A DNA stretch of 64,000 nt from Allohahella marinimesophila (GCF_039538005.1 NZ_BAABBO010000007.1:124001-188000); one strand, 5' to 3'; positions 8,707 to 17,425 are shown, counted from the first letter of the stretch. A program made the numbers and translations. The notes: a model not told the origin generated them from the sequence alone.

Positions 8707-9620
8707 CAGGTGCGCCTCCGTGGATCGGCGAGATCACGCAGGCCGTCGCCCATCAGGTTGAAGGTGAATACCGCCAGCATGAGCGCAAGGCCTGGGAAGA
8801 GCGCAAGCCACCACTCGCCAGAGACGATGAAGTTGGCACCCTCGGCCACCATGATGCCCCATTCCGGCGTCGGCGGTCGCACGCCGAGGCCGATGAACGA
8901 CAGGCCCGCAGCATTCAGTATGGCCCAGCCCATGTTGAGCGATAGCTGGACCATGACGGGTGGCATGGTATTGGGCACAATCTGGCACATAAGTATCCGC
9001 CAGTCGCCGTTGCCGGAGAGACGCGCAGCCTGCACGAAGCCAGCGTCGCGGCGAATATTGACCTCGGCACGAATCATCCTTGTGTAGAAGGGCAGGTTGA
9101 CGATAGCCGTCGCGTAAATAATGTTCTCAATGGTGTTGCCGGCGGCTGCGACGATGCCCATGGCCAGCACGAACAGTGGGAAGGCCATGATGGTGTCCAT
9201 CAGGCGACCAGTAATCCGGTCTGTCCAGCCGCCGAAGTAGCCAGAGGCGGCTCCCAGAAATATACCAGCGGCAAGCGCCAGCGCGACGGCCGACACAGCT
9301 ATCCCAAGATCGAGCCGGGTGGCGACGACCACTCTGGAAAACACATCCCGGCCAAGATGGTCGGTGCCGAACCAGTGAGCTGCGGACGGTGGCTGCATGG
9401 CAACTGCGGAGTCTGTAGCCAGCGGATCGTACGGAACAAGATAAGGACCGAAGACAGCCGTCAGCACCATGAGCAGGAAGAGACTGAACGCCACGACGGT
9501 CACGGGATTCTGGGTCAGTACATAGCCGACATGGTGCAACCAGGACTTTCTTTGCGGTGGTTCTGGCAAATCGGGCTCGAACAAACCGGGAAGCTGGGCA
9601 CTGTGCGCCTCTTTCAGCAT
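8706..9620 (-). CDS. Peptide-type ABC importer permease, DppC-like
   Basis: This inner-membrane permease (304 residues from the chosen start) has the DppC N-terminal OppC_N region (VLTQNPVTVVAFSLFLLMV), the conserved FGTDHLGRDVFSRVV segment, about six membrane helices, and the ATPase-contact loop at RLSGNGDWRILMCQIVPN. The ATG at 9620 lies directly after the upstream permease stop (TGA, one base, ATG), which is the most economical start. The open frame extends back to 9677 inside the neighbour. It pairs with the DppB-like permease to form the channel. The stop is shared with the start of the fused ATPase gene. Confidence 0.93.
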   Translation of the reverse strand: MLKEAHSAQLPGLFEPDLPEPPQRKSWLHHVGYVLTQNPVTVVAFSLFLLMVLTAVFGPYLVPYDPLATDSAVAMQPPSAAHWFGTDHLGRDVFSRVVVATRLDLGIAVSAVALALAAGIFLGAASGYFGGWTDRITGRLMDTIMAFPLFVLAMGIVAAAGNTIENIIYATAIVNLPFYTRMIRAEVNIRRDAGFVQAARLSGNGDWRILMCQIVPNTMPPVMVQLSLNMGWAILNAAGLSFIGLGVRPPTPEWGIMVAEGANFIVSGEWWLALFPGLALMLAVFTFNLMGDGLRDLADPRRRT

Positions 9621-9621
9621 G

Positions 9622-10650
9622 TCAACTCTCCAGCCCCAGGCGCGGGTCGATGAGTGTGTAGGTGATGTCGATGACAAGGTTCAGTGTGATGAACAGCAGA
9701 GCCATCGCCAGCACGAATCCTTGAACGGCGGCATAGTCGGAGACCACCAGTGCCTCCACGGCAAATGATCCGATGCCGGGCCAGGCAAACACCTTTTCGA
9801 CCAGAACGTTCGCTCCCAGCGCAAAGGAGAACACCATGCCGAGGGTGGTCACCACCGGGAGAATCGCATTCCTGAGTGCGTAGCGATAGAGGATCTTGCG
9901 AGGTGCCAGCCCGGCCGCTCTCGCCGTTCTGATGAAGTCCCCGGACAAGACCTGAAGCATTGCCGCTCGGGTCATCCTGGCGATCGGTGCGAGGGTGAAC
10001 AATGCCAGGGTAATGACCGGCAGGCAGAGCTGGCCGAGGGCCGCGAGCGCCGTTTCGGTCTCGCCCGCAATCAGCGCGTCGAGGACGTAGAAATTGGTCA
10101 CGGCCGGTGGTGGCAGTGACATCATGTCCAGTCGCCCCATTGGTGCAGGTGCCCACCCGAGCAGGTAATAGAACAGGTAGGACAGGGCAAGCCCTGTGAA
10201 GAAAGTCGGTAGCGAAACGCCAGCCGTTACGATAAAGCGGCAGGCATGATCTATCCAGGAGTCCGGATGAGTCGCAGCCAGAATGCCAAGCGGCACAGCG
10301 ATGCTTACCGACAACAGCATGGCGAGCAGGGTCAGCTCCAGTGAGGCTGGTAGCCTGGTCGCGATTTCCGTGAGCACCGGCTGGCCGGTCGATATCGAGT
10401 AGCCGAGATCACCATGGGCCAGGTCGTTGAGATAGGCGAGAAACTGAATTGGCAATGGCTGGTTCAGACCCATCTTCTCGCGCATCTGCTCGATGGATTC
10501 GGCATCGGCCATGGCGCCAGCGAAATACGCTGCCGGGTCGCCAGGCAACGCCCGCGTAAGCAGGAAGCACACTACGAGGATGCCAAAGACCACCGGCACC
10601 GCCTGCAGCAGCCGCAAGCACACGAACTTCAGTTTCGGATGTAGGTGCAT
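9622..10650 (-). CDS. Peptide-type ABC importer permease, DppB-like
   Basis: This 342-residue inner-membrane permease has the DppB features: first helix LLQAVPVVFGILVVCFLLTR, followed by the family phrase LPGDPA, a large periplasmic loop with MGLNQPLPIQFLAYL and GDLGYSISTGQPV, and the ATPase-contact motif about RTARAAGLAPRKILYRYALRN. It begins 8 bases after the stop of the substrate-binding protein gene and runs straight into the second permease, so the five importer genes and the GntR gene form one operon. The specificity of this class is set mostly by the binding protein. Confidence 0.95.
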   Translation of the reverse strand: MHLHPKLKFVCLRLLQAVPVVFGILVVCFLLTRALPGDPAAYFAGAMADAESIEQMREKMGLNQPLPIQFLAYLNDLAHGDLGYSISTGQPVLTEIATRLPASLELTLLAMLLSVSIAVPLGILAATHPDSWIDHACRFIVTAGVSLPTFFTGLALSYLFYYLLGWAPAPMGRLDMMSLPPPAVTNFYVLDALIAGETETALAALGQLCLPVITLALFTLAPIARMTRAAMLQVLSGDFIRTARAAGLAPRKILYRYALRNAILPVVTTLGMVFSFALGANVLVEKVFAWPGIGSFAVEALVVSDYAAVQGFVLAMALLFITLNLVIDITYTLIDPRLGLES

Positions 10651-10658
10651 ATCGAGTG

Positions 10659-12272
10659 TCAGCTCTGCTCGAGGTCCAGGGTGCGTATATCGAGCTGCCG
10701 ATGGAACCAGTATTCATAGCCTTCGACGCCAGGTCGCATGGCCTCGTTCAGGGTCGGCTGCCACAGGGCGATTCGCGGAACGTCTTCGAAGGCGATGTCG
10801 ATCATGCGCCGAACGTTCGGGGCGTAAGCGGGATTGTCCTGCGCCATGTACAGGGAGTCATCCACCAGTTTTACAATTTCTTCGTTATGATAATTCGACG
10901 AGTTGAACAGGTTGCCCTTGATGTAGGCCCAGTAGAAATAATAGTCCGGCGTGTTGAGCCAGCCGCCGAAGTTCTCCAGATGTAGTGGCAGCTTCTTTTC
11001 AACCAGCGCCAGCGTTCTCCAGTTTGCAGCAGGTACTTTATCAATCGTCGTTCTGATGCCGATGTCCTTGAGTGACTGCTGAATCAGCAAGGCTGCTGGT
11101 TCCGCCCAGGCAGCTTCACCCAGGTCGAAGGACAGCGGGACTTCGAAGCCGTCCTTGTACTCGGTTTCGGACAGTAGCTGCCGGGCCTTCTCAAGATTGG
11201 TGTCGTAGGGAAAAGGCTGCGGCCAGGCGATGCTTTCGGGATTTGCGTCATTGCCACCCCACATCTTCACACCTCTGCCGTAAGCGGCATTCTGGAAGAT
11301 GTCAGCATAAGGCAATGCCCAGGCAATCGCCTGCCTGACCTTCTTGTTCTTGAATGGTTCGAATTCGAGATTCGTGCACAGCACATACATGCAGTTTTCT
11401 ATAGGCGTGCTCGTGACCTCCACGCCTTGCTTGTCTGCAAGTTCCTTCGCATCTTTGGGAGGGATGTCATGGGCGATATGCACATCCCCGCGCTCGATCA
11501 GTGCGCGCCTGGTCGACTGTGAGGGCACTTCCTTGATCATCACTCGTTCGACCTGCGGCAACGGACCGCATACCCAGTCATCGTTCCGTACATATACCAG
11601 TTGCTGGCCAGGGTTCCAGCGTTCCACCTTGAACGCGCCTGATCCTGCAGGTGTCCGATGCAGATACTCTGTTGCCCAGGGATCCTCTTTCGTGGCCTTA
11701 GACTTCGCCAGTGCCGAGTTGATGACGATGGGGATGGGGACCGCAAGATCCGGCAGGGTCAGTTTCGAAGGGTGCGGTAGCGTGATCACGAAGGTGTGAT
11801 CGTCTTTGGCTGTGAACTGTTCCGGCTCAGACAGTGAGCCAGCCTTCATTTGCACGGTCGGGAAGCCGCCGAGTGAAACAGCGCGGTCGAACGACCACTT
11901 CACATCGGCGGCCGTGACTGGCTTGCCATCCCAGAATTTTGCGTCCTTACGCAGTTTGAATGTCAGCGTCATGCCGTCGTCGGAGACTGTCCACGATTCG
12001 GCCAGCTCTGGTGTCAAGGTATCGTAATCGTAGCTGAGTGAGCCGTCTGCGAGGGTTTTGGTACCGAATGACAACAGGCGGTCGTAGCAATTGATCGCCA
12101 CCTGATAGCTCGGGCGGTTAGTGCCACTGCGGTGGATATCGAGGCTGTTGATCGTGCTGCCGATCACCACGACCATGCTCTTCATGGGCGCAGCGAAAGC
12201 CGTCATAGTCTTCAGAAAGGGCAGGGTGGCAGCACCTGCTGCAAGATTCTTGACGAAAGTACGACGATGCAT
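10659..12272 (-). CDS. ABC importer periplasmic substrate-binding protein (SBP_bac_5), Tat-type signal
   Basis: This 537-residue extracytoplasmic solute-binding protein belongs to the peptide/nickel/opine family. The N-terminus HRRTFVKNLAAGAATLPFL has a twin-arginine pattern followed by a hydrophobic stretch and AFAA, so export is likely through Tat. The family phrase LTFKLRKDAKFWDGKPVTAADVKWSFDR is clear, although too long to quote in one piece: key parts are FKLRKDAKFWDG and DVKWSFDR. I took the ATG at 12272 because it begins this signal. The frame continuing up to 12404 lacks one. The gene opens the importer operon and is divergent from the gamma-glutamyltransferase gene, so gamma-glutamyl peptides such as glutathione are a possible cargo. 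Other peptides or opines are not excluded. Confidence 0.92.
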   Translation of the reverse strand: MHRRTFVKNLAAGAATLPFLKTMTAFAAPMKSMVVVIGSTINSLDIHRSGTNRPSYQVAINCYDRLLSFGTKTLADGSLSYDYDTLTPELAESWTVSDDGMTLTFKLRKDAKFWDGKPVTAADVKWSFDRAVSLGGFPTVQMKAGSLSEPEQFTAKDDHTFVITLPHPSKLTLPDLAVPIPIVINSALAKSKATKEDPWATEYLHRTPAGSGAFKVERWNPGQQLVYVRNDDWVCGPLPQVERVMIKEVPSQSTRRALIERGDVHIAHDIPPKDAKELADKQGVEVTSTPIENCMYVLCTNLEFEPFKNKKVRQAIAWALPYADIFQNAAYGRGVKMWGGNDANPESIAWPQPFPYDTNLEKARQLLSETEYKDGFEVPLSFDLGEAAWAEPAALLIQQSLKDIGIRTTIDKVPAANWRTLALVEKKLPLHLENFGGWLNTPDYYFYWAYIKGNLFNSSNYHNEEIVKLVDDSLYMAQDNPAYAPNVRRMIDIAFEDVPRIALWQPTLNEAMRPGVEGYEYWFHRQLDIRTLDLEQS

Positions 12273-12310
12273 GTGATGGCCTCTGGCAGATGGACTCGAA
12301 TGTCTGAAGC

Positions 12311-12321
12311 AGGTGTATGCA
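12311..12321 (+). promoter_or_regulatory. Candidate operator AGGTGTATGCA, copy 1
   Basis: AGGTGTATGCA lies 39 bases upstream of the binding-protein start codon. With flanks it reads AGGTGTATGCATTTG. Its inverted copy near the divergent gene reads AGGTGTATGCACTTG on the other strand, matching 14 of 15 bases. GntR/FCD regulators often bind short GTATAC-like palindromes, and a gntR gene closes this operon, so these may be its sites (inference). Confidence 0.45.
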
Positions 12322-12577
12322 TTTGTCGGTCCACTCTGTGCAGAAACGGTTCGAGTCGCCGCAGGGCGCGGCTTTTGTCGATGGCAAGACTGAATCGGCC
12401 GCACACGCTGATGTGGCGGGTGCCCGTTTCAGGGGCGTAGTGAGTGTCAGCGGCTACATTTCAGGGCGTCAGAGGTCTGTCTGCCGGAGCTGCCATGTGA
12501 ATGAAACCTGCCAGATCCCTTTGAAACCGAGGCCTGGGCCCAGCTGTCGGTATATGGCGCAGATATTGCGGAGCAAG

Positions 12578-12588
12578 TGCATACACCT
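12578..12588 (-). promoter_or_regulatory. Candidate operator AGGTGTATGCA, copy 2 (inverted)
   Basis: TGCATACACCT on the plus strand is the exact reverse complement of the copy at 12311. It sits 22 bases upstream of the ATG chosen for the gamma-glutamyltransferase gene. The two copies lie one next to each divergent start, as expected for a regulator acting on both units. Confidence 0.45.
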
Positions 12589-12609
12589 TACAGGCGGGTT
12601 GATGGCAGT

Positions 12610-14241
12610 ATGAAGGCATGTTCCAGCAGAGGCGTTATCTGTACGCCGCATGCCCTGGCCTCCGAGGCAGGGATGGACCAGCTCGATCGAGGCGGGTCGG
12701 CTATCGATGCTATGTTGGCTGCCAGTGCAATGCTCTCAGCCGTGTTCCCGCATATGAGTGGGCTGGGTGGCGATGCGTTCTGGCTGCTGCACGACCCGGC
12801 GCAATCCAGCGCCCCTGATCAGGGTGTGCGAACGATCGTCGGGGTTGGGCAGGCGGGCCATCAGCTACCTGAAGGCGGCCGCATCACATTGCGGGGCCCA
12901 GCTTCGGTGGCCTCAACAGCTGGAGCGCTCGCGAGCTGGAAGCTTGCTCATGAGATCAGTCAAACCGAATGGGGCTCGAACCGTAGCTGGAAAGATCTGC
13001 TGTCTGGGGCGGCCGAGACAGCAGAACAAGGGGTGGAACCGAGTATTTCCCACCTGTTCTGGCTGGGGCACAGAAAGCCGCTCATCGAGACGCTGCCCGA
13101 TCTAGATGAGATCTGCAGAGACGCGAATGGGCAATGGCTGACCCCGGGAAGCCGTTTCTTTCAGCGAGACCTGGCGACGACCTTGAGGCAGTTGATCGCC
13201 AGCGGTATCGACGACTTCTATATCGGAGAAATAGCTCACGAGCTGGCCACGGCCTTCGACGATATTGGCTGCGGGCTGACACTGGCCGACCTCAAGGCTA
13301 CGCGCGCCTTCGAAGCCGCACCACTGTCGATTCGCTATCGCGAGGGCCGACTGTTCAACACTGCCCCGCCGAGCCAGGGGCTGTATACCTTACAGGCCAT
13401 GGGCGCAGTCGGGCAGAGCGAGCTGTCAGGACTGGGTAACGGCACTGCGGCTTATTTCCATCAGCTCGTCGAGGCCATCAAACCGGCGCTGATACGTCGT
13501 AATCGGCAGTTGCACGACCCGGCCTTCAGGTCGTCTGCTGCAGTTCGCGGTTGGGACTACCAGCATAGTCTGGCTACCGCCCAGCTACAGGCCTATGCTC
13601 AGGCCATCGATGCTGAGCACGCGGCACCGTGGCCAGCAATCGGTCAGCCAGCCGATACGGTCTGGATGGCCGCGACGGACGAGGCAGGCCGAACCGCCTG
13701 TCTGATCCAGAGCCTGTTCCATGACTTTGGTTCAGGGTGTGTGCTGGGTGATAGCGGGATTCTGTGGCAGAATCGTGCGGCCGGTTTCAACGCTGATGCC
13801 TGGCATCCAAATGCCTGGGCACCAGGCAAGCGCCCCGCCCATACCCTCAACCCGTCATGCTATCTGGCCGACGATGGCTCACGGCTGTTCTTCGGCACGC
13901 AGGGTGGCGACGGTCAGCCGCAGACACAAATGGTGCTGGCGAGTCAGCTCATCGATTTCAGCACGCCCGTGGAAGCGGCGATTGCCATGCCCCGCTTCCT
14001 GCTCGGCCGCAGCTTTTTCGATGGCGGCGACAATCTGAAGCTTGAGGCTGGTGTCGGCGAAGCGACCATCGAAGGCCTGAAAGCGCTCGGGCACGACGTG
14101 GAAGTACTTCCTCAGCACAATCTGTTCATGGGCCAGGCCGGCATCATATCGATCGCCAGCAACGGTCGGAAAGAAGCTGTCCATGATCTCCGTGGACAAA
14201 TCAATGACAACCCACTCACCAGTCTCGGCCAGGCCGACTAG
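12610..14241 (+). CDS. Gamma-glutamyltransferase-family protein
   Basis: This Ntn-hydrolase of the gamma-glutamyltransferase family has 543 residues from the ATG at 12610. A GTG in frame at 12577 is an alternative start but overlaps the candidate operator. The large-subunit half begins with GVICTPHALASEAGMDQLDRGG and has the family phrase MSGLGGDAFWLL. The autocleavage site lies at about T350 in ADTVWMAATDEAG: the threonine nucleophile is present, but the usual second Thr and His (TTH) are replaced by V and W. The small-subunit half has HTLNPS, FGTQGGDGQPQ and GRSFFDGGDN. No signal peptide is visible, so it may act in the cytoplasm on imported peptides. It is divergent from the importer operon and followed by an exporter gene. 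Confidence 0.9.
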   Translation: MKACSSRGVICTPHALASEAGMDQLDRGGSAIDAMLAASAMLSAVFPHMSGLGGDAFWLLHDPAQSSAPDQGVRTIVGVGQAGHQLPEGGRITLRGPASVASTAGALASWKLAHEISQTEWGSNRSWKDLLSGAAETAEQGVEPSISHLFWLGHRKPLIETLPDLDEICRDANGQWLTPGSRFFQRDLATTLRQLIASGIDDFYIGEIAHELATAFDDIGCGLTLADLKATRAFEAAPLSIRYREGRLFNTAPPSQGLYTLQAMGAVGQSELSGLGNGTAAYFHQLVEAIKPALIRRNRQLHDPAFRSSAAVRGWDYQHSLATAQLQAYAQAIDAEHAAPWPAIGQPADTVWMAATDEAGRTACLIQSLFHDFGSGCVLGDSGILWQNRAAGFNADAWHPNAWAPGKRPAHTLNPSCYLADDGSRLFFGTQGGDGQPQTQMVLASQLIDFSTPVEAAIAMPRFLLGRSFFDGGDNLKLEAGVGEATIEGLKALGHDVEVLPQHNLFMGQAGIISIASNGRKEAVHDLRGQINDNPLTSLGQAD

Positions 14242-14252
14242 AGGAAATTTTC

Positions 14253-15050
14253 ATGATGTACATTCTTGCCTACCTGCTGCTTGGCGCTTTCGCAGGCGTC
14301 ATGGGCGGTATGCTCGGAATAGGTGGCGGTGTCATTATCGTGCCCGTTCTGATCGCATTGTTCACCTGGCAGGCCTTTCCTGCAGAAGTCATAACGGTGA
14401 TGGCGGTGGCCAGCTCGCTCGCCAGTATCATCTTTACTTCCTTGTCTGCGATGCGCGCGCAGATGAAGCGGGATGCCGTCGATTGGGTGATCTTCCGCCA
14501 GTGGAGCGTAGTCGTCGTTCTTGGGGGCTTCTGCAGTGGCTTCATCGCCCAGTATCTGCCTGCGCTGGCCATGAAGCAGGGCATCGCGGTCTTCCTTCTG
14601 ATTGTGTCGATCATCATGCTGAGCCAGTGGGTGCCAAAGCCGGAGCGTCAACTGCCTGGACCCGTGGGCACCGGTATTATCGGCTTCATATGTGGTGTGG
14701 CCTCGGCGCTCGCGGGCATCGCGGGCGGTAATATCATTGTACCGACCCTTGTGTTCTTCAACGTACAGATGCAGCGCGCTGCGGCGACGGCCAGTTCGCT
14801 CGGCTTGCCGATTGCTACAGTCGGTACGCTGGGGTACGTGATCGCCGGACTCGACGCAACAGCCCGCCCCGAATGGTCGCTCGGCTACGTGTACCTGCCA
14901 GCGGCGCTGTCCGTGGCTGTCATGACCTATCTCATGGCGCCGCTCGGCGTGGCCATCGCCCACAAGCTCCCGGCAAAAACCCTGAAGCGCGTCTTCGGGG
15001 GGCTGCTGTTTTTCGTCGCCAGCAGCATGCTGTGGTCAACCCTGGCGTGA
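14253..15050 (+). CDS. TauE/SafE-family sulfite/anion exporter
   Basis: This 265-residue membrane protein has about eight helices and the twin TauE/SafE repeat. GAFAGVMGGMLGIGGGVIIVP is at the N-terminal repeat, and the second repeat has GVASALAGIAGGNIIVPTL. The family exports sulfite, sulfoacetate or related anions. AGAGGAAA lies just upstream of the ATG, and the gene starts 11 bases after the gamma-glutamyltransferase stop, so the two are co-transcribed. If the cargo of this cluster is glutathione or another sulfur compound, an exporter for sulfite formed on its breakdown would make sense (inference). Confidence 0.93.
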   Translation: MMYILAYLLLGAFAGVMGGMLGIGGGVIIVPVLIALFTWQAFPAEVITVMAVASSLASIIFTSLSAMRAQMKRDAVDWVIFRQWSVVVVLGGFCSGFIAQYLPALAMKQGIAVFLLIVSIIMLSQWVPKPERQLPGPVGTGIIGFICGVASALAGIAGGNIIVPTLVFFNVQMQRAAATASSLGLPIATVGTLGYVIAGLDATARPEWSLGYVYLPAALSVAVMTYLMAPLGVAIAHKLPAKTLKRVFGGLLFFVASSMLWSTLA

Positions 15051-15273
15051 TGGTTTGCCTGAGCGTCAGCCATCTACTGCTGACAAACATGGCCGTGATG
15101 GGGCAGTTTCTCGAGTGTGAGATCTCTCTGCATCAGCATGGTGAGGATCAATATGAAGTAGCTGTCTTATCCTGCTGATAAATATTACTTTAAACTGGCA
15201 CGATCAGCCGCTACTCTTAAACCTCCGATTTTGAGTTGCGGCGCTTTCACAGGCCGACCTTCTGAACAGGCTG

Positions 15274-16617
15274 ATGATGTTCGATACAACACCAGACATA
15301 CGTCTCCGGAAGCTGCTCGTTTGCCTGTTCGCCGCACTGGCTCTCGGCAGCACTGCAGCGTTCGCGGCAATCGAGAACGCTGATCTCGAGCGTTGGGACG
15401 GGCAGAAACCGCAGAGCTGGACCACGATCGACAGCGGTATCGTGCTCGCGCGTTCCACCAGCATCCGCCACCAGGGCGGGGCGGCGGCTTCTGTTCTCGT
15501 CACTACCAATAACCAGGGCAACACCGACTTTCGACAGGCGCTAACTGTCGAAGCCGGACAGGTGTATGAGTTTGCGGTCTGGGTCCGGCATACCGAAGGC
15601 GGTGTGCGAGCCCGTCTGTATGCCGACGGCTACCGGAACTATAGCGACCCCACTCTGACGGGGCGCTGGCAGAAACTGTCGCATCGCTATCGTGCCGAGC
15701 AGAGTGGCGCTATTGAAGTCGGCCTTCGATTCTATGATATCGCAGGCTTCGATGGCTCGGAGCTCGTGTACGTCGACAGCTTCGCACCCGTCGCCTCCAT
15801 TGTGCAGCCAGGTGAGCCCGGCACCGGCCCGCTCGACCGCTATTACAGCGCTGCTGAGGGCAAGCGCGGCGCTGAGCTCAAAGAAGCGTTATTCGACATC
15901 ATCAACACCCAGATCAACCGCGGCTATGCTGCGCTCTGGTCGTTCTTCCTCAATCATGACATTGACCGTTACTACGAAAATGATGGCTCAATTCTTGATA
16001 TCTACTCGGAAAATCCGGCCACCAACGACCCACACAGCTTCCGCAAGAGCCTGGATCAGTGCGGTACTTATCGAGCCGAGGGCGATTGCTATAATCGCGA
16101 GCATTCCTTCCCGAAAAGCTGGTTCGGGCGGAGCGAGCCAATGAATTCGGATGTGCACCACATCTTCGCCGTGGATGGCTACGTCAACGGTATCCGCAGC
16201 AGCTATCCGTATGGCGAAGTAGGCTCTGTTCGCTATGTCACCGCCAACGGCTCGAAGGTGGGGCCCGGGCATTCGTCGCTCGGCTATGGCGGCACCGTGT
16301 TCGAGCCGAGAACAGAGTTCAAGGGCGATCTGGCGCGGGCGCAGCTGTACATGGCGATCCGATACCAGCATCTCATCGCTGGCTGGGAAGGTCTCAGCCC
16401 AGAGGGTGATGCAGCGCTCTCCGGCGCTCATGATCAACCGTTCGAACCATGGTATCTCCGCATGCTAGTGCGCTGGCATGCCGCTGACCCGGTGAGCCAG
16501 AAGGAGCGAGACCGTAATTCGGCCGCCTTCGAATTCCAGGGCAATCGGAACCCCCTGGTAGATTATCCTCAGTTCGCCGAGTTGATCTGGGATGAGTATC
16601 TGGTAAATGAGGATTGA
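15274..16617 (+). CDS. Exported endonuclease I-family nuclease with N-terminal accessory domain
   Basis: This 447-residue secreted nuclease has a signal peptide (LLVCLFAALALGSTAAFAA), then a jelly-roll-like accessory domain at about 35-165 (IENADLERWDGQKPQSW, VYEFAVWVRHTEGG) resembling carbohydrate-binding modules. The endonuclease I (EndA/NucM) domain at about 190-445 has the catalytic region NREHSFPKSWFG, where the histidine is the general base, then SDVHHIFAVDGYVNG and LARAQLYMAIRYQ. EndA-type enzymes degrade extracellular or periplasmic DNA. A second ATG follows immediately at 15277. The stop overlaps the TTG start of the next gene as TTGA. Upstream 15051-15273 holds no recognisable gene or clear terminator. 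Confidence 0.9.
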   Translation: MMFDTTPDIRLRKLLVCLFAALALGSTAAFAAIENADLERWDGQKPQSWTTIDSGIVLARSTSIRHQGGAAASVLVTTNNQGNTDFRQALTVEAGQVYEFAVWVRHTEGGVRARLYADGYRNYSDPTLTGRWQKLSHRYRAEQSGAIEVGLRFYDIAGFDGSELVYVDSFAPVASIVQPGEPGTGPLDRYYSAAEGKRGAELKEALFDIINTQINRGYAALWSFFLNHDIDRYYENDGSILDIYSENPATNDPHSFRKSLDQCGTYRAEGDCYNREHSFPKSWFGRSEPMNSDVHHIFAVDGYVNGIRSSYPYGEVGSVRYVTANGSKVGPGHSSLGYGGTVFEPRTEFKGDLARAQLYMAIRYQHLIAGWEGLSPEGDAALSGAHDQPFEPWYLRMLVRWHAADPVSQKERDRNSAAFEFQGNRNPLVDYPQFAELIWDEYLVNED

Positions 16618-17117
16618 ACTTGCCTGATATTCTTGGATGGGCTCACGAAAAAGAGATAGACCTCCGGGCCACGATAAACTGGTCAACACCGCTTTCGGAA
16701 GACATGCTGCCCACGGGTATGTCCGCTGACGAGGACACGGCCTATTTCTATGCCATCGTTGGCCGTTTCGAGCGTGAGTGGCAATCGTATTATATCGGAA
16801 TGGTGTATTCCCAGTTCGTCTCGACCCGTCACAGGAATAACGATCACCTGACGCGCCTGAAAGATCTGAAATCGAAGCATCCTGACACCGTGTGGCATCT
16901 GACGCTTGGAACACTGACGCTGCAGGACAAGCGCCTCAACGAGGGCCTCGTCAAGAAGGTCGAAGGCTTGTTGATCTACAGTCACTGGCATGACAAGTGT
17001 GTGAGCCGAACGAGGAGTCTGCGTTTCAGTTGCGACCAATCGATCCAGATATCCAATACCGGCTTCAATGAGCCCTTCCACAAGACAGTAGCGTACGGCG
17101 CATTAGTTTCAGGATAA
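16614..17117 (+). CDS. Small protein with GIY-YIG nuclease-like motif
   Basis: This 167-residue cytoplasmic protein has no signal peptide. It contains AYFYAIVGRFE, then ten residues later SYYIGMVYSQFVSTRH, which resembles the paired GIY and YIG strands of GIY-YIG nucleases followed by an arginine helix. Further on, LVKKVEGLLIYSHW is placed where that family keeps its catalytic glutamate. I infer a divergent GIY-YIG domain, and the first motif is FYAIV rather than GIY. The TTG start overlaps the stop of the endonuclease I gene (TTGA), so the two should be translated together. A second TTG lies at 16620. Its role is unknown, and a non-catalytic DNA-binding role is also possible. Confidence 0.55.
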   Translation: MNLPDILGWAHEKEIDLRATINWSTPLSEDMLPTGMSADEDTAYFYAIVGRFEREWQSYYIGMVYSQFVSTRHRNNDHLTRLKDLKSKHPDTVWHLTLGTLTLQDKRLNEGLVKKVEGLLIYSHWHDKCVSRTRSLRFSCDQSIQISNTGFNEPFHKTVAYGALVSG

Positions 17118-17126
17118 CGGTGAAAA

Positions 17127-17151
17127 CGGTGGCTGCCAGAATCAGCCGCCG
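17127..17151. terminator. Hairpin after the nuclease pair, possible weak terminator
   Basis: CGGTGGCTG and CAGCCGCCG form a nine-pair stem (one G-T pair in RNA) around a seven-base loop, ten bases after the stop of the GIY-YIG-like gene. There is no T run on the plus-strand side, so it may end transcription poorly or serve to stabilise the message 3' end. Confidence 0.35.
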
Positions 17152-17313
17152 TCAGGAAAATATACATTCATTTTTTCTGCAGCTTTTGCTGTTGTAACGT
17201 CTGACCGCATTTTTTCGTTGCTCGTCGAAAAGCTCTAGGCCATATGGCTAGGGGGCTGCAGGCGCAGTTGCCAGGCTCACGGCCGTCGTCACCGATCGAT
17301 CTCGGCCGACAAC

Positions 17314-17328
17314 CATGAAAGATTCATG
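17314..17328. promoter_or_regulatory. Palindrome, candidate upstream activator site
   Basis: CATGAA-AGA-TTCATG is a perfect inverted repeat with six-base arms. Its centre lies about 130 bases before the start point predicted from the sigma-54-like promoter, the distance usual for enhancer-binding proteins. PEP-CTERM systems often come with such an activator (PrsR). Whether this site is its target is inference. Confidence 0.35.
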
Positions 17329-17425
17329 AATTTGCGTAAACCCCGCGTCCACATTCTTTACGAAAACGCCATCGGCAACGGCCGACTGAGAAGACAAAAA
17401 CCTTTATTGGTCAATGTCTTGGCGC

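Larger units (their letters stand above)
12273..12609. promoter_or_regulatory. Divergent control region between ABC importer operon and gamma-glutamyltransferase
   Basis: This region of about 340 bases has no convincing gene. It must hold the promoters for the importer operon (leftward) and the gamma-glutamyltransferase gene (rightward). The notable feature is an 11-base element at 12311 and its exact reverse complement at 12578. Frames that cross the region are weak extensions of neighbouring genes. I could not pick clear -35/-10 pairs by eye. Confidence 0.6.

Noticed and set aside
14238..14963. Antisense frame of 241 codons across the TauE/SafE gene
   Set aside because: The composition is rich in His, Arg and Asp, with no domain. 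The plus-strand frame has clear membrane helices and family repeats.
17280..17400. Possible cyclic-di-GMP riboswitch upstream of the PEP-CTERM gene
   Set aside because: The GC-rich stretches do not fit the conserved core of known cyclic-di-GMP riboswitches, and the palindrome with a sigma-54-like promoter explains the region better.
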